DNA of 41,342 nucleotides, taken from an uncultured Arenicella sp. (GTDB lineage Bacteria > Pseudomonadota > Gammaproteobacteria > Arenicellales > Arenicellaceae). Position numbers and translations under genes: made by a program. The notes under the pieces are model-generated. The model was not told the origin of the DNA, searched no databases, and was given only the letters and a program-made list of their open reading frames with translations. How positions within the stretch are numbered: position 1 is the stretch's first letter; every line of letters starts with the position of its first letter. The stretch lies in contig CALAKU010000059.1 of NCBI GenBank assembly GCA_937922925.1, positions 1 through 41,342 on the forward strand. Reading direction: 5' to 3'. Of this stretch, positions 23,538 to 32,845 are shown piece by piece.

Positions 23538-24371
23538 TTACTTAATTGGCGATAACAAGCGCTTGTCTGTGACCAGTTTACGAACTCCGTGGGCGTGATC
23601 TTCGTCAAAACTATTGCCCTCGCACCACTTACCGAGTGAGTTGATGTCGAGCTTCGCGCATTGAGGTCGAACGCTCCAGCTAACTTGTAACGGCGAGCAA
23701 GCCTGTTCGGTGTAGCTAGGGCCTGTGGTTGATCCTAAAAATTCAACCGCGTTACCGGTGTTGTTAGGAATAAAGTTGGCTTGGTGATAACCGTTTACTT
23801 GATCGCCTTGGTAATCCATATCTGCAAAGTTCAACGCATCTGGATCATTAACCAAAGTAAATACCTGCGTTTCTACCCGAAGGTTAGGATTGGCACAACT
23901 GTCAGACAAACAAGAACCCAAGCCCGGGCCAGGCGCCACATCGCAACTCGTGTGAACCCAGTGCACCTCAACCGTATCGCCGGGCTTTAAGCCTTTGCAT
24001 ACTTCGCCAGCTGGAGCGGCTAGCTCTGCTTCGCTCAAGCTTTCGGAGATACCGCATTGATATCCTCCGCCAACACCGTTATTGCCTTCGCCTGCATACA
24101 CCGCAAAAGCTTTCGCTTTGTGTTCGGCGTTTTGGTGAAAATGAATATTACATAGATTCATCTGATCACTTGGTGGCGCCAGACTAAAGACCACTTTATT
24201 AGTGCCAACGAGTGAGTCAATGTCTCGTGGGGTTTGGGGTCCGTAGCCACTGCAAACATCAGCTTTGGCTTTTTCAACACTATGACCACCAGCGTGATCA
24301 CTGGCAGTGACACAGCCAGAGATGGCCAAGGCCGAGGAAAAAACTAAAAGAGAGAAGAAGGGTTTTAACAT
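23538..24371 (-). CDS. Delta-class carbonic anhydrase, lipoprotein
   Basis: The 277-aa protein has a signal peptide ending in lipobox I-S-G-C (Cys20), so it should sit in the periplasm, anchored to a membrane. The mature part matches bacterial delta-class carbonic anhydrases: CSGYGPQTPRDID (40-52), NIHFHQNAEHKAK (75-87), VHWVHTSCD (136-144), LGSTTGPSYTEQACSPLQVSW split across 212-232, and HAHGVRKLV near the end. Histidines in the NIHFH/AEHK and VHWVH stretches are the likely zinc ligands, and many cysteines suggest disulfides. It would hydrate CO2 outside the cytoplasm. I chose the ATG at 24371, with GAGGA five bases before it, over a longer frame to 24461 that hides the signal peptide. Confidence 0.88.
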   Translation of the reverse strand: MLKPFFSLLVFSSALAISGCVTASDHAGGHSVEKAKADVCSGYGPQTPRDIDSLVGTNKVVFSLAPPSDQMNLCNIHFHQNAEHKAKAFAVYAGEGNNGVGGGYQCGISESLSEAELAAPAGEVCKGLKPGDTVEVHWVHTSCDVAPGPGLGSCLSDSCANPNLRVETQVFTLVNDPDALNFADMDYQGDQVNGYHQANFIPNNTGNAVEFLGSTTGPSYTEQACSPLQVSWSVRPQCAKLDINSLGKWCEGNSFDEDHAHGVRKLVTDKRLLSPIK

Positions 24372-24500
24372 CTGAGTCCTCAAAAAGTTAATTGAAGTTA
24401 GAAAGTCTGGATTTTTGCGGATTTTATAGCGATGCTTGTGAGAACCTTGTTGATATATCAATCTGTGTTTTGGGTTCAGCTAACCTAGATTAGACTCAAT

Positions 24501-25139
24501 TTACAACCAATTGGGCCCAGCCAAGACGGCTGAGAAAAAGTGGCCGATGAGCCTAGGCTCAATCAAACACGGAAAGATAAGCCCCCAAATAGCCCCGGTG
24601 AAATGCGTTAAGTGGCCTACATTGTCGTTGGCTGCTTTGTCTTTTCGCCATGAATAAACTAAATAGGCGATACCCGCCAATATTTGCGGTATCGCGATTA
24701 CTCCGTAGAGATACAAATTACTCCATGGAGCAAACAAAATCACTGCAAACACGACTGCCGAGACACCGCCTGAAGCACCTAGCGCGGCGTAACTTGGGTC
24801 GGTTCTATTGCGCAAAAACGCCGGAATCGACGCGATAATTACGCCGCTGACGTATAAAACAACCAAAGTTAGATGCGCACCGCCACCTAAAAAGCTCGGG
24901 AAGAATACCCGCTCCAACGCATTACCAAACGACCACAGCACGAACATGTTAATTGCTAAATGCACGCCGTCTGCGTGAACCAAAGCCGAGCTTACAAACC
25001 GGTACCATTGCTTGTAGCGCAGAATGTAAACCGGATGCAGTAACCAGTCTGCGCGGTTTTGCGACTGATTCATCAACGCCATGGATGTCAAACAAGTCAA
25101 TGCGACTATGATATTCGTCGCCGTAAAAAGGTCGTTCAT
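24501..25139 (-). CDS. Rhomboid-family intramembrane serine protease
   Basis: The 212-aa polytopic protein has the compact six-helix rhomboid layout. Marks include WYRFVSSALVHADGVHLAINM with the H-x-x-x-N pair (60-64), the catalytic Ser123 in G-A-S-G-G, and the catalytic histidine, probably H179, in HFTGAIWG. GASGG is usually G-x-S-G, so it is intact. It would cleave membrane-protein substrates within the bilayer. It stands alone, divergent from fghA and 129 bp upstream of the carbonic anhydrase gene. The substrate is unknown. Confidence 0.87.
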   Translation of the reverse strand: MNDLFTATNIIVALTCLTSMALMNQSQNRADWLLHPVYILRYKQWYRFVSSALVHADGVHLAINMFVLWSFGNALERVFFPSFLGGGAHLTLVVLYVSGVIIASIPAFLRNRTDPSYAALGASGGVSAVVFAVILFAPWSNLYLYGVIAIPQILAGIAYLVYSWRKDKAANDNVGHLTHFTGAIWGLIFPCLIEPRLIGHFFSAVLAGPNWL

Positions 25140-25272
25140 GTAGGACTCGATGCTTGGGTAGCGAAACCATGATTACTCAATAGCCTCGCTCGCTCTTGAA
25201 ATGATATGAACCTACTATATCAAGGTGTACACTTAACACTCTACTTATTCGAACGCCCTTATCGTGACCGTG

Positions 25273-26109
25273 ATGGAACAAATCTCAAACAATAAAATTT
25301 TCGGCGGCCAACAACAGCAGTTTTCTCACCACTCAGATTCGTTAAATTGCGATATGGTGTTTTCGATCTATTTGCCAGAGCAAGCTCAAACAAAAAGAGT
25401 GCCAGTGCTTTATTGGCTGTCTGGATTAACCTGCACCGATCAAAACTTTGTCACTAAAGCCGGAGCCCAGCAATTTGCGGCTCAGTACGGTATTGCGATT
25501 GTTTGCCCAGACACCAGCCCAAGAGGCGACAATGTGCCGGATGACGCAGACGGTGCTTGGGATTTTGGTCTAGGCGCAGGGTTCTATGTGAATGCAACAC
25601 AAGCACCATGGAATCAACACTATCAAATGTTCGATTACGTTAGCCAAGAACTCCCCGCGCTCGTTGAGAACTCGCTGCCGCTAGACGGCGATCGGCGTGC
25701 AATTTCCGGGCATTCTATGGGCGGGCATGGCGCATTGACAATTGCATTAAACCAACCCTCGAGGTTTGCAAGCGCCTCAGCATTCTCGCCCATCGTGTCA
25801 CCTCTCAATTGCCCATGGGGCCATAAGGCGCTTGGCTTGTATTTGGGCGAGGACCGCGAGCAATGGGCGGCTCACGATGCATGTTCATTAGTTCTTAGAG
25901 CGGAAGAAAGATTGCCTATTTTGGTAGACCAAGGCCGCGCAGATAATTTTTTAGAAGAGCAACTGAAAACCGAGCTATTGGTTCAGGCGGCGGATCAAGC
26001 CGACTACCCAATTAAAATTCGTTATCAAGAAGGCTACGATCATTCCTACTTTTTTATCGCCAGCTTTATTGGCGAGCATATGGCGTTTCACGCCGAACAT
26101 GTGTGTTGA
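25273..26109 (+). CDS. fghA: S-formylglutathione hydrolase
   Basis: The 278-aa alpha/beta hydrolase of the esterase D family releases formate and glutathione in formaldehyde detoxification. It has the canonical start MEQISNNKIFGG, YWLSGLTCTDQNFV (48-61), catalytic Ser148 in SGHSMGGHGAL, Asp224 in DQGRADNF and His257 in GYDHSYFF. I chose the ATG at 25273 because family members begin at MEQIS; a GTG at 25264 adds three residues. The glutathione-dependent formaldehyde dehydrogenase usually next to it is not in the window. Demethylation chemistry elsewhere (dmdA) uses tetrahydrofolate rather than free formaldehyde, so any link is indirect. Confidence 0.93.
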   Translation: MEQISNNKIFGGQQQQFSHHSDSLNCDMVFSIYLPEQAQTKRVPVLYWLSGLTCTDQNFVTKAGAQQFAAQYGIAIVCPDTSPRGDNVPDDADGAWDFGLGAGFYVNATQAPWNQHYQMFDYVSQELPALVENSLPLDGDRRAISGHSMGGHGALTIALNQPSRFASASAFSPIVSPLNCPWGHKALGLYLGEDREQWAAHDACSLVLRAEERLPILVDQGRADNFLEEQLKTELLVQAADQADYPIKIRYQEGYDHSYFFIASFIGEHMAFHAEHVC

Positions 26110-26131
26110 TCAAAGGCCTTATCAGTTCGTT

Positions 26132-27256
26132 CTATTGAACCCCTGCCTGTTGATTTATGATAGATCGCAGCATTTCTAATCGATCTATGGCCGTCTCATT
26201 GAGGTATTCTTCTTGGCTATAGTCTGAAAACGATGCTCCTTGTACGTCATAGAATTCAGATAAACTATTTCCAATTTGATCGCCTTCATCAGGCTCAAAA
26301 GTAGCTCGCCTGAGATGGTCTATTCTCAACAAGTAAGGCCCTTCTGAGCCTTTATGCTTTAGTGCCGAATAATCGGCTTTTAAATCTAAATAGCCATTTC
26401 CTATTTCAAGTTGACCAACCGTTTGCAGCCTAAGTAGCGGTTCCTTGTTGCTACTATTAAAAAGAACACCCGTAATTTCATAGTTCCCTTCTTTTTCTGC
26501 GCTAACTTCTACAGGTATCACCAAGTTCGAGCCATCAACCTTACTCAATGCAACACCCGTTACCGTAGCAATAGCTCGATCTACCCTGAATGCCACTAGC
26601 TCTTCAACTTGCTCAGTTTGCTTCGCCACTGAGACTCTTGCATAAAATTGATTAGACTTAAATTTGCTCAGAAGAGTACTGGCATACACCTCAGAAAAAT
26701 AAGCACCCGGCTTATTCTGTAAAGGATGAAACTCAACTTTTTGGGTTGTTTCATGATCGTCCGAGGTGAAAATTTCAGCGTTTAACTCTACGTAATCTGT
26801 AGATGGATCGACTCCGAGTATCTTGGCTCTAAAACCAATAATGTCTTGCTCATAATATTGATAACGATCAGTTGCAAACGAAAATCTAAGCGTTGTGTGG
26901 TCTTTGTCAGTGATATCAGGATGACTGCTGACTGAGGTTTCCTCGTAAGGTTCGAAGGTTTGGACTTCTTCTGGATGTTGCACGGGACGCGAACTTACAG
27001 GGAACCGCGAGGTGTTCGCATATATGTCTAAGACTTGATCAATACTTTGTTGAACAATCTCGTCATTACTTTTTTGCTTGTTGGAATCAACAACATCTTG
27101 CTGAGCTAAATTCGGCGATAACCGATCTTTTACTTGTTTTTCCGATTTAGTCACATTGGCCGTTGATGCTGGCTCTTTAAAGCTCAAGATCATCAGACTT
27201 AGCGCCGCACAAAAAAATAAGATGGTGAGGCCTATTTTGGTTCTTATATCGTTCAT
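26132..27256 (-). CDS. Membrane-anchored periplasmic protein, partner of the lipase-like gene
   Basis: I do not recognise this 374-aa protein with certainty. One N-terminal transmembrane segment (about residues 8-26, GLTILFFCAALSLMILSF) precedes a low-complexity region (30-90) and then a beta-rich region with DRYQYYEQDIIGFRAKILG and LEIGNGYLDLKADYSALK, resembling Ig-like or macroglobulin-like sandwich domains. It would face the periplasm. The ATG at 27256 has GGAA at a good distance; a GTG four codons upstream is possible. It lies 75 bp behind a secreted hydrolase on the same strand. The topology resembles lipase foldase Lif (N-terminal anchor, periplasmic part), but I see no Lif sequence motif. 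Confidence 0.6.
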   Translation of the reverse strand: MNDIRTKIGLTILFFCAALSLMILSFKEPASTANVTKSEKQVKDRLSPNLAQQDVVDSNKQKSNDEIVQQSIDQVLDIYANTSRFPVSSRPVQHPEEVQTFEPYEETSVSSHPDITDKDHTTLRFSFATDRYQYYEQDIIGFRAKILGVDPSTDYVELNAEIFTSDDHETTQKVEFHPLQNKPGAYFSEVYASTLLSKFKSNQFYARVSVAKQTEQVEELVAFRVDRAIATVTGVALSKVDGSNLVIPVEVSAEKEGNYEITGVLFNSSNKEPLLRLQTVGQLEIGNGYLDLKADYSALKHKGSEGPYLLRIDHLRRATFEPDEGDQIGNSLSEFYDVQGASFSDYSQEEYLNETAIDRLEMLRSIINQQAGVQ

Positions 27257-27331
27257 TGTTTCCAGCACACCTGGTTGTTATTCAGAGTAAGGCGAAGTGC
27301 CAACTATGGCACTTCGCGTTTTGTAAATCGC

Positions 27332-28486
27332 TTATCGATTCCAGACGAAGGTTCTTGAACGTACAAGCTCGCTCATATGTGCGTAACTCTGATAGTTTTT
27401 AATCGCTACTTTGTTTCGACCTTCAGATTGTTCTAGCGGCGTAAATGTAAATTCTTGATCGGGCCTTTTTTTGTGCGCAAATGACAGTGCTGGCACTAGT
27501 AACTTCTTTATCTTGGGGTCGTCCTTACCCACGAGTGGACCATAGGGGTTTCCGATACCCTGACCGTGTTCCAACCTCGGCCCCATAATTACCGGAAAGT
27601 GGTTAGGATGAAGTTCCCATGATTCAATTCCATTACCCACTGTTTTTTTGTTTCCCCAACGATCAATATTGGTTACGCATGACCAATAACTATTCGCTTT
27701 TTTAGCTCCACAAGCACTATGAGCAGCGACGATGCCGTCGTCCATTCCTGGCAGCCTATCTTCAGCCCATTGGTTTGCGATCGCTCCCGTGGCAAAAAAA
27801 GTGAGCCCGTTAAAAAACGATTTCCAGAACTTCTCATTTTCCCGGCGTGTATAGTTTAGTTCGCCGCCTCCGACAAATCGTAAACGAGGAACGTCATGGG
27901 CTCTGGAATAATTTTGCCTTGCCGTAGTAGGTACTAAGTCTTCCAAAATTCCCGTTGCTTTTTTCCCTTTTCTTCTATTAAAAGATATGCGGCCAATTTC
28001 AGAGCCACCCCCAGCACCAGCAAAATCAATCGTTGCCAGCAGCTTAAAATTTTGGCTCCAAGTTGACTGCTTTATATCGGTCTTAAACTGACTATTCGCG
28101 CTTCCATCCATAAGAACATTGAGCAAATCTTGCATCACCAAATCGCCCGTGGAATGTGTGACAAAAAAACAGCCTTCGGCACACTTTTTACTGTTGTAAA
28201 TTTCCGCGAATTGATCCCAGACTTGCTTTCTAACGTTTCCTTTGAGGCGTCCTGCCGAATCCCAGCTGATTATGGCCTCAGCATGCCTCTGCCAATAATT
28301 TCTCCAATAATGTTCACCATCTCTTTTGAAATCATAGTGGATATTTCTATCTGTGTTCTCAAGTTGATGCAGCTGAAATCCATGGATCAAAACCACATTT
28401 TTACCTGCGATTTTCGCCGATACCGAATCAGGTAAAAGCGCGCTAGTTAAAGCAAGGCACAACGTTATAAATAATAATCTAGTCAT
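27332..28486 (-). CDS. Secreted lipase-like alpha/beta hydrolase
   Basis: The 384-aa protein has a Sec signal peptide with likely cleavage after V-S-A (about residue 24). The hydrolase fold shows VVLIHGFQ (31-38), a nucleophile elbow THSTGD with Ser112 (T replaces the usual first G), and DDGIVAAHSACG as a candidate Asp region. A late histidine near HPNHFP completes a possible triad. Paired cysteines fit an exported protein. A strong GAGGT precedes the ATG. Its companion gene 75 bp downstream encodes a membrane-anchored periplasmic protein. The substrate is unknown; triacylglycerol or polyester hydrolysis is a guess. Confidence 0.78.
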   Translation of the reverse strand: MTRLLFITLCLALTSALLPDSVSAKIAGKNVVLIHGFQLHQLENTDRNIHYDFKRDGEHYWRNYWQRHAEAIISWDSAGRLKGNVRKQVWDQFAEIYNSKKCAEGCFFVTHSTGDLVMQDLLNVLMDGSANSQFKTDIKQSTWSQNFKLLATIDFAGAGGGSEIGRISFNRRKGKKATGILEDLVPTTARQNYSRAHDVPRLRFVGGGELNYTRRENEKFWKSFFNGLTFFATGAIANQWAEDRLPGMDDGIVAAHSACGAKKANSYWSCVTNIDRWGNKKTVGNGIESWELHPNHFPVIMGPRLEHGQGIGNPYGPLVGKDDPKIKKLLVPALSFAHKKRPDQEFTFTPLEQSEGRNKVAIKNYQSYAHMSELVRSRTFVWNR

Positions 28487-28865
28487 TTTAGTTACCTCAG
28501 TGTTTATTTATTTCTTCATTAGCTACCCTACCCCTAACAACATAGTTTGAAATGATCTGAATCGTTTTAGATGCAAACAAAGTAAGTAAAAACTCTCAAA
28601 TCTGAAGATTACCAACTACGATCAATTTAAAAGATCTTTTGCTATCTGAATGACTTATATCTTATATAAGATTTAAAATGCTCACACAACCCCATACCAT
28701 ATGGTTCGGAGCACCCAGAATAAGATGGTAAAATTAGCTGAGAAAACGCCTAGAACATAAGCAGATAGGCTAGTTTAGTTGATATAAGTAGCCGATGACT
28801 TGCGCGTATTTAGCCAATTCTAGGAAAGTTACGATTTCGTTACGGCGTAGTTTTACTCGACTAAT
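28487..28865. other. Intergenic gap with a 14-bp palindrome
   Basis: 379 bp without a gene, lying between the acyl-CoA ligase stop and the start of the lipase-like gene, both on the minus strand. It probably holds the promoter of the lipase gene. A perfect palindrome ATCTTATATAAGAT lies at 28659-28672 in an AT-rich stretch, a candidate operator. No terminator hairpin is obvious behind the ligase gene. Confidence 0.5.
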
Positions 28866-30509
28866 CTAAACACTTTGAACAATATCTCTTACTTTCTCGC
28901 GTAAGACTGTTTTTTGGATTTTTCCTGTGGCTGTTTTCGGCAAGGCACCAAACACCACTTTTTTAGGGCGTTTAAAGCGCGCCATATTGTCGGCACAAAA
29001 ACTCATTAGCTCGGTATCAGTGCATTGGTGATCGGCCTTTAATTCGACGAATGCGCAAGGTACTTCGCCCCATGTTTCGTCCGGCATCGCCACCACGGCG
29101 GCTTCGCCGACGGCTGGATGTTTGTATAGGGTGTTCTCCACTTCAACCGATGAGATATTTTCACCACCGGAAATAATAATGTCTTTAGCGCGATCCTTTA
29201 CTTGGATGTAGCCATCAGAATGTACGACCGCCAAATCGCCGCTGGCAAAGTAATCACCAACAAAGGCTTCGTCGGTGGCCTCTTTATTTTTGAGATAGCC
29301 CTTCATAACGGTATTGCCGCGAATGCGAATCTCGCCAATGGTTTCACCGTCGGCTGGCACTTGTTGGCCACTGTCTTGATCAAACACTTTAACGGCTTCG
29401 GTCATGGCAAAACGCACGCCTTGTCTTGACTTTAACTCCGCTTGTTCAGCCTCACTTTTGCCCTGCCACGACGCTTGCGGTGCCGCTTGCAATATGTGCC
29501 CATAAGTTTCCGTTAATCCGTAGACATGCATTACTTCAAAGCCAAATCGAGACATGCTTTCCAATACCGCTGCTGGTGGCGGCGCGCCCGCGGTCATGAC
29601 CTGAATCTTGGGATCAAAGGTTTTCTGCTGTTCTTTGGGTACGCCAGCGAGCATATTGAGTACGATTGGCGCGCCTCCAAAATGCGTAATGTGGTGCTGC
29701 TCAAGTAGGTCAAAAAAGGCGCTTGGCTCGAAAGCCCGTAGGCACACTACGGTGCCGGCCTTGGCGGCCATCGTCCAAGCGTGGCCCCATCCATTGCAAT
29801 GGAACATTGGCACCGAATAGAGATAGCGCGGTCGATGCGGGATATTCCACGATGCAATCGTGCCCATCGTCATAAGGTAAGAACCGCGATGATGATACAC
29901 CACGCCTTTTGGCCGACCAGTAGTACCAGAAGTGTAGTTAAGCGAGATCGCTTGCCATTCATCGGTGGGCAAAGCCCAAGCGTAGTCAGGATTGCCGCTC
30001 GCAACTAAATCTTCGTACGGCGTGACCTTTCGTGTTACTTCATATTGCTCTTCACCGGCGGCGAACGCATCGTCGATTAAGACTATTTCGGGCTGCTGAC
30101 TACACGACTTAAGCGCCTCATCAATCACGGGCCAAAGGCCTCTGTCGACGATGACCATTTTGGATTCAGCGTGATCGAGGATATAAGCCACGGTGTCGGC
30201 ATCCAAGCGCGTGTTAATGGTGTTGAGCACTGCACCTGCCATGGGCACCGAAAAATGGCTTTCAAACATCTCTGGCGTATTGAAGGCGAATACCGATACG
30301 GTATCGTTTGGGCCGATTCCGCGCTCACTCAAGCTGTGCGCCACTCGGATACATCGTTCTCGCACTTGCGACCAGGTCCACGAATTCGATTGATAAACCA
30401 AGGCCGTGTGATGGCCATAGACATCCGCGGTTCGATCCAAAAACGACACCGGAGACAACGGCACATGGTTCGCACCACTTCGGGGGAGTTGTTGGTATTC
30501 AATCGGCAT
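28866..30509 (-). CDS. Acyl-CoA ligase, DmdB-like candidate
   Basis: The 547-aa ANL-family enzyme makes an acyl-adenylate and then an acyl-CoA. It has the AMP-binding P-loop YTSGTTGRPKGV (about 192-203), YGLTETYG, GEIRIRGNTVMKGY, the hinge motif DGYIQVKDRAKDIIISGGEN (about 442-461), and the catalytic lysine in KTATGKIQK near the end. It belongs to the short/medium acyl-CoA synthetase group that includes methylmercaptopropionyl-CoA ligases. As the last gene of the dmdA operon, 44 bp behind the HCDH/ECH gene and with AGGAG seven bases before its ATG, it is the natural candidate to activate MMPA, the DmdA product. A general short-chain role cannot be excluded from sequence. Confidence 0.88.
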   Translation of the reverse strand: MPIEYQQLPRSGANHVPLSPVSFLDRTADVYGHHTALVYQSNSWTWSQVRERCIRVAHSLSERGIGPNDTVSVFAFNTPEMFESHFSVPMAGAVLNTINTRLDADTVAYILDHAESKMVIVDRGLWPVIDEALKSCSQQPEIVLIDDAFAAGEEQYEVTRKVTPYEDLVASGNPDYAWALPTDEWQAISLNYTSGTTGRPKGVVYHHRGSYLMTMGTIASWNIPHRPRYLYSVPMFHCNGWGHAWTMAAKAGTVVCLRAFEPSAFFDLLEQHHITHFGGAPIVLNMLAGVPKEQQKTFDPKIQVMTAGAPPPAAVLESMSRFGFEVMHVYGLTETYGHILQAAPQASWQGKSEAEQAELKSRQGVRFAMTEAVKVFDQDSGQQVPADGETIGEIRIRGNTVMKGYLKNKEATDEAFVGDYFASGDLAVVHSDGYIQVKDRAKDIIISGGENISSVEVENTLYKHPAVGEAAVVAMPDETWGEVPCAFVELKADHQCTDTELMSFCADNMARFKRPKKVVFGALPKTATGKIQKTVLREKVRDIVQSV

Positions 30510-30553
30510 GCGTGTTCTCCTCTTGTTGTTGTTTTAGTTGGGTCTCTGCGAAT

Positions 30554-32845
30554 TTAATTTTGCACAGCTGCGCCAAAATCCAGCATGGATGTTATCCGCT
30601 CTCGAGTTGCTGGGGTTGAGACCAATCTCAAAAATGCCGCTCTCTCAGCATCGTATAAATCTTGCTCGCTGAGCATCGTGCCCGCATCGATATCACCACC
30701 GGTAACAATCCGCGCCAACTCAGTGGCGACAACAACATTGTGCGGCGTTAACTTGCCCTTAGCCTGGGCGCGCTCTAGCCAGCCCTGCATTTTCGCAAAC
30801 GCATCACGACCAACCATTGCCAGTGAACCGCGTTCAAGCTTACGTTGATCGCCTTGATCTAGCGCCTTGAGTGCAGCCGGTAGCAGTCGATCACGGTTAT
30901 TTAGATAACTATCATTGTCGCGCAACATCGCTTGCTCGCGCGCCAAGGTTGGTGAGCTACAGGTGCGGCCGTAGCCCAAATTCATAAAGGCGTTCCAAGC
31001 CGCATCGTCCATATCTCCCGTTTTCTCAAACCAGCGGTACAGCGTTTCTTTGCATCCCCCGCCCGCGGGCACTACACCAACGCCGGATTCAACCAAGCCC
31101 ATGGTCGAATTGGCATGACAGATAACTTGTTTTGCATGCAATACCACCTCGAAACCGCCGCCCAGCGATAAACCCACTGGCGCGCACACCACGGGAAAAT
31201 CAGCAGTGGCCATCGAATGCACGGTTTGCTGGAAGTGATCCAAAAAAGCATCTAGGCCATCTAAATCGTCACGCTCAAAATAAGAGCGTACGGCCATTAG
31301 GTTCACCCCACACGAAAAATGCTGTGCGTCGTTGTGCACCACTAAACCACGTAAACCTTGTTTTGAGACCTGCTCGAGTGCATCGGCCAAAATACGCATA
31401 GAATCGCCATCCAACGCGTTGGCTTTGCTGTGAAATTCAACCAACGCCGCGCCATCTACTTCAAACCAAGAGGCAACTTCGCAGGTGTTTTGAGGTGTGA
31501 GTGTGCGCCTTGTTTCGTTAAATCGTTGCACGCCTTTGGCGCGCTCAAGTGTTCGCCAATCGCCGGCAAAGGTGCGAACTTGCAATGCACCATTATCGAC
31601 GCGATAAAAACTGGAGCCTCTGGCGGCTTGTAAAAAGGCAGGTACATCACGGCCTTCGGATTCAAGACGTTGCGCAAATACTTCTGCACCGATCTCGTCG
31701 ATCAATTCAAATGGCCCTTTGATCCAGTTGTAGCCAAGCTTCATGGCGTCATCCACACCAACTGGGTCGTCGCCCACTTCTGGAACGAGAGATGCGGCAT
31801 AACTTAAGGTGCGCGAAAGCACTCGCCAAGCAAACTGACCGTAGATCGAATCGTCGTTTAATAGGTGATGCACACCTTCTTTTTCAGCCTTGAGTGCCAG
31901 CGGCAAACTAAGCCGCTCGGCGTTTTGATACTCGCCGGTTTGCAAATTCACCACTTGACGTTGACCGTCTTTATTTCGATAGAAGCCCTGCCCTTGTTTA
32001 TTGCCGGTTTGGCCGTTAGCGATCATCTCAATCATCAACGGTTGCTTAGCCGCCTCGAGATGGAAAGCGTCTTCATCTGGCAATGTATTGACCAAGCTTT
32101 GCGCCACGTCGGACATTAAGTCAATGCCGATCAAATCGTACAAACCGAATACGCCGGTTTTTGGAATCCCCATGGGCCGCCCAAAAATGGCGTCGGCCTG
32201 CACTGGGCTTAAACCCATTTCAAACGCGGCTTGCAGCGCCGCTTGAATGGCATAGCAACCAACACGATTACCCAAAAATCCTGGCGTATCTAAACAATCA
32301 ATCACGCCTTTGCCAAGCTGTTGATCGCAAAAATCACCGAGGGTTTGCATAACGTCGTCGCGAGTTTCCACTCCACGAACCAACTCTAGCAACGGCATAA
32401 ACCGTACTGGATTGAAAAAGTGCGTGATCGCAAAACGCTGTCGAAACTCAGTGGGCATTTTTTCGACCAATAAGCGAATTGGGATGGTCGATGTATTAGA
32501 ACTAATCAAGGCATCGTCGCGACAAACCTCGCTGATTTGCTGATATAAGGCTTGCTTGATGTCTAAACGCTCAACCACCGCTTCAGCGATCCAATCGCAA
32601 TCGGCCAGTTGATGAAAGTCGTCGCGAGTGTTACCCAGATGAATGTGTTTTTCTAAGCTTTCGCTCATTAAACCACCGCCTTCGCGCAAACGTTCTAGAC
32701 CACGCTCTGCCAATGCATTGGGCGTGTCTTGACCCGGTAGGTCTAGCAGCCAGACATCAATGCCTGCGTTTGCGACCTGCCCAGCAATACCTGAGCCCAT
32801 AGTGCCTGCGCCGATCACGGCGACCTTTTTAATTTGATTAGTCAT
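30554..32845 (-). CDS. 3-hydroxyacyl-CoA dehydrogenase / enoyl-CoA hydratase fusion (HCDH first)
   Basis: The 763-aa beta-oxidation enzyme has reversed order compared with FadB/FadJ. Residues about 5-300 are a 3-hydroxyacyl-CoA dehydrogenase: Rossmann GAGTMGSGIA (12-21), VERLDIKQALYQ, and catalytic His142 in HFFNP. The C-terminal part (about 460-700) is a crotonase: FSCGVNLM (oxyanion hole), LSLGGGFEVVLHA and GLVESGVGVVPAGGG with catalytic Glu residues kept. This HCDH-ECH order resembles Bacillus FadN. In a dmdA operon it could hydrate methylthioacryloyl-CoA (the DmdD step) and oxidise the hydroxyacyl product. It overlaps the hydrolase gene by 8 bp. Confidence 0.92.
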   Translation of the reverse strand: MTNQIKKVAVIGAGTMGSGIAGQVANAGIDVWLLDLPGQDTPNALAERGLERLREGGGLMSESLEKHIHLGNTRDDFHQLADCDWIAEAVVERLDIKQALYQQISEVCRDDALISSNTSTIPIRLLVEKMPTEFRQRFAITHFFNPVRFMPLLELVRGVETRDDVMQTLGDFCDQQLGKGVIDCLDTPGFLGNRVGCYAIQAALQAAFEMGLSPVQADAIFGRPMGIPKTGVFGLYDLIGIDLMSDVAQSLVNTLPDEDAFHLEAAKQPLMIEMIANGQTGNKQGQGFYRNKDGQRQVVNLQTGEYQNAERLSLPLALKAEKEGVHHLLNDDSIYGQFAWRVLSRTLSYAASLVPEVGDDPVGVDDAMKLGYNWIKGPFELIDEIGAEVFAQRLESEGRDVPAFLQAARGSSFYRVDNGALQVRTFAGDWRTLERAKGVQRFNETRRTLTPQNTCEVASWFEVDGAALVEFHSKANALDGDSMRILADALEQVSKQGLRGLVVHNDAQHFSCGVNLMAVRSYFERDDLDGLDAFLDHFQQTVHSMATADFPVVCAPVGLSLGGGFEVVLHAKQVICHANSTMGLVESGVGVVPAGGGCKETLYRWFEKTGDMDDAAWNAFMNLGYGRTCSSPTLAREQAMLRDNDSYLNNRDRLLPAALKALDQGDQRKLERGSLAMVGRDAFAKMQGWLERAQAKGKLTPHNVVVATELARIVTGGDIDAGTMLSEQDLYDAERAAFLRLVSTPATRERITSMLDFGAAVQN

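Noticed and set aside
26132-27256. Lipase-specific foldase (Lif)
   Set aside because: Topology and position fit, but the helical Lif sequence pattern is absent and the protein looks beta-rich.
30171-30557. 128-aa plus-strand frame opposite the acyl-CoA ligase start
   Set aside because: It is antisense to a well-supported gene, with no ribosome site and no family match.
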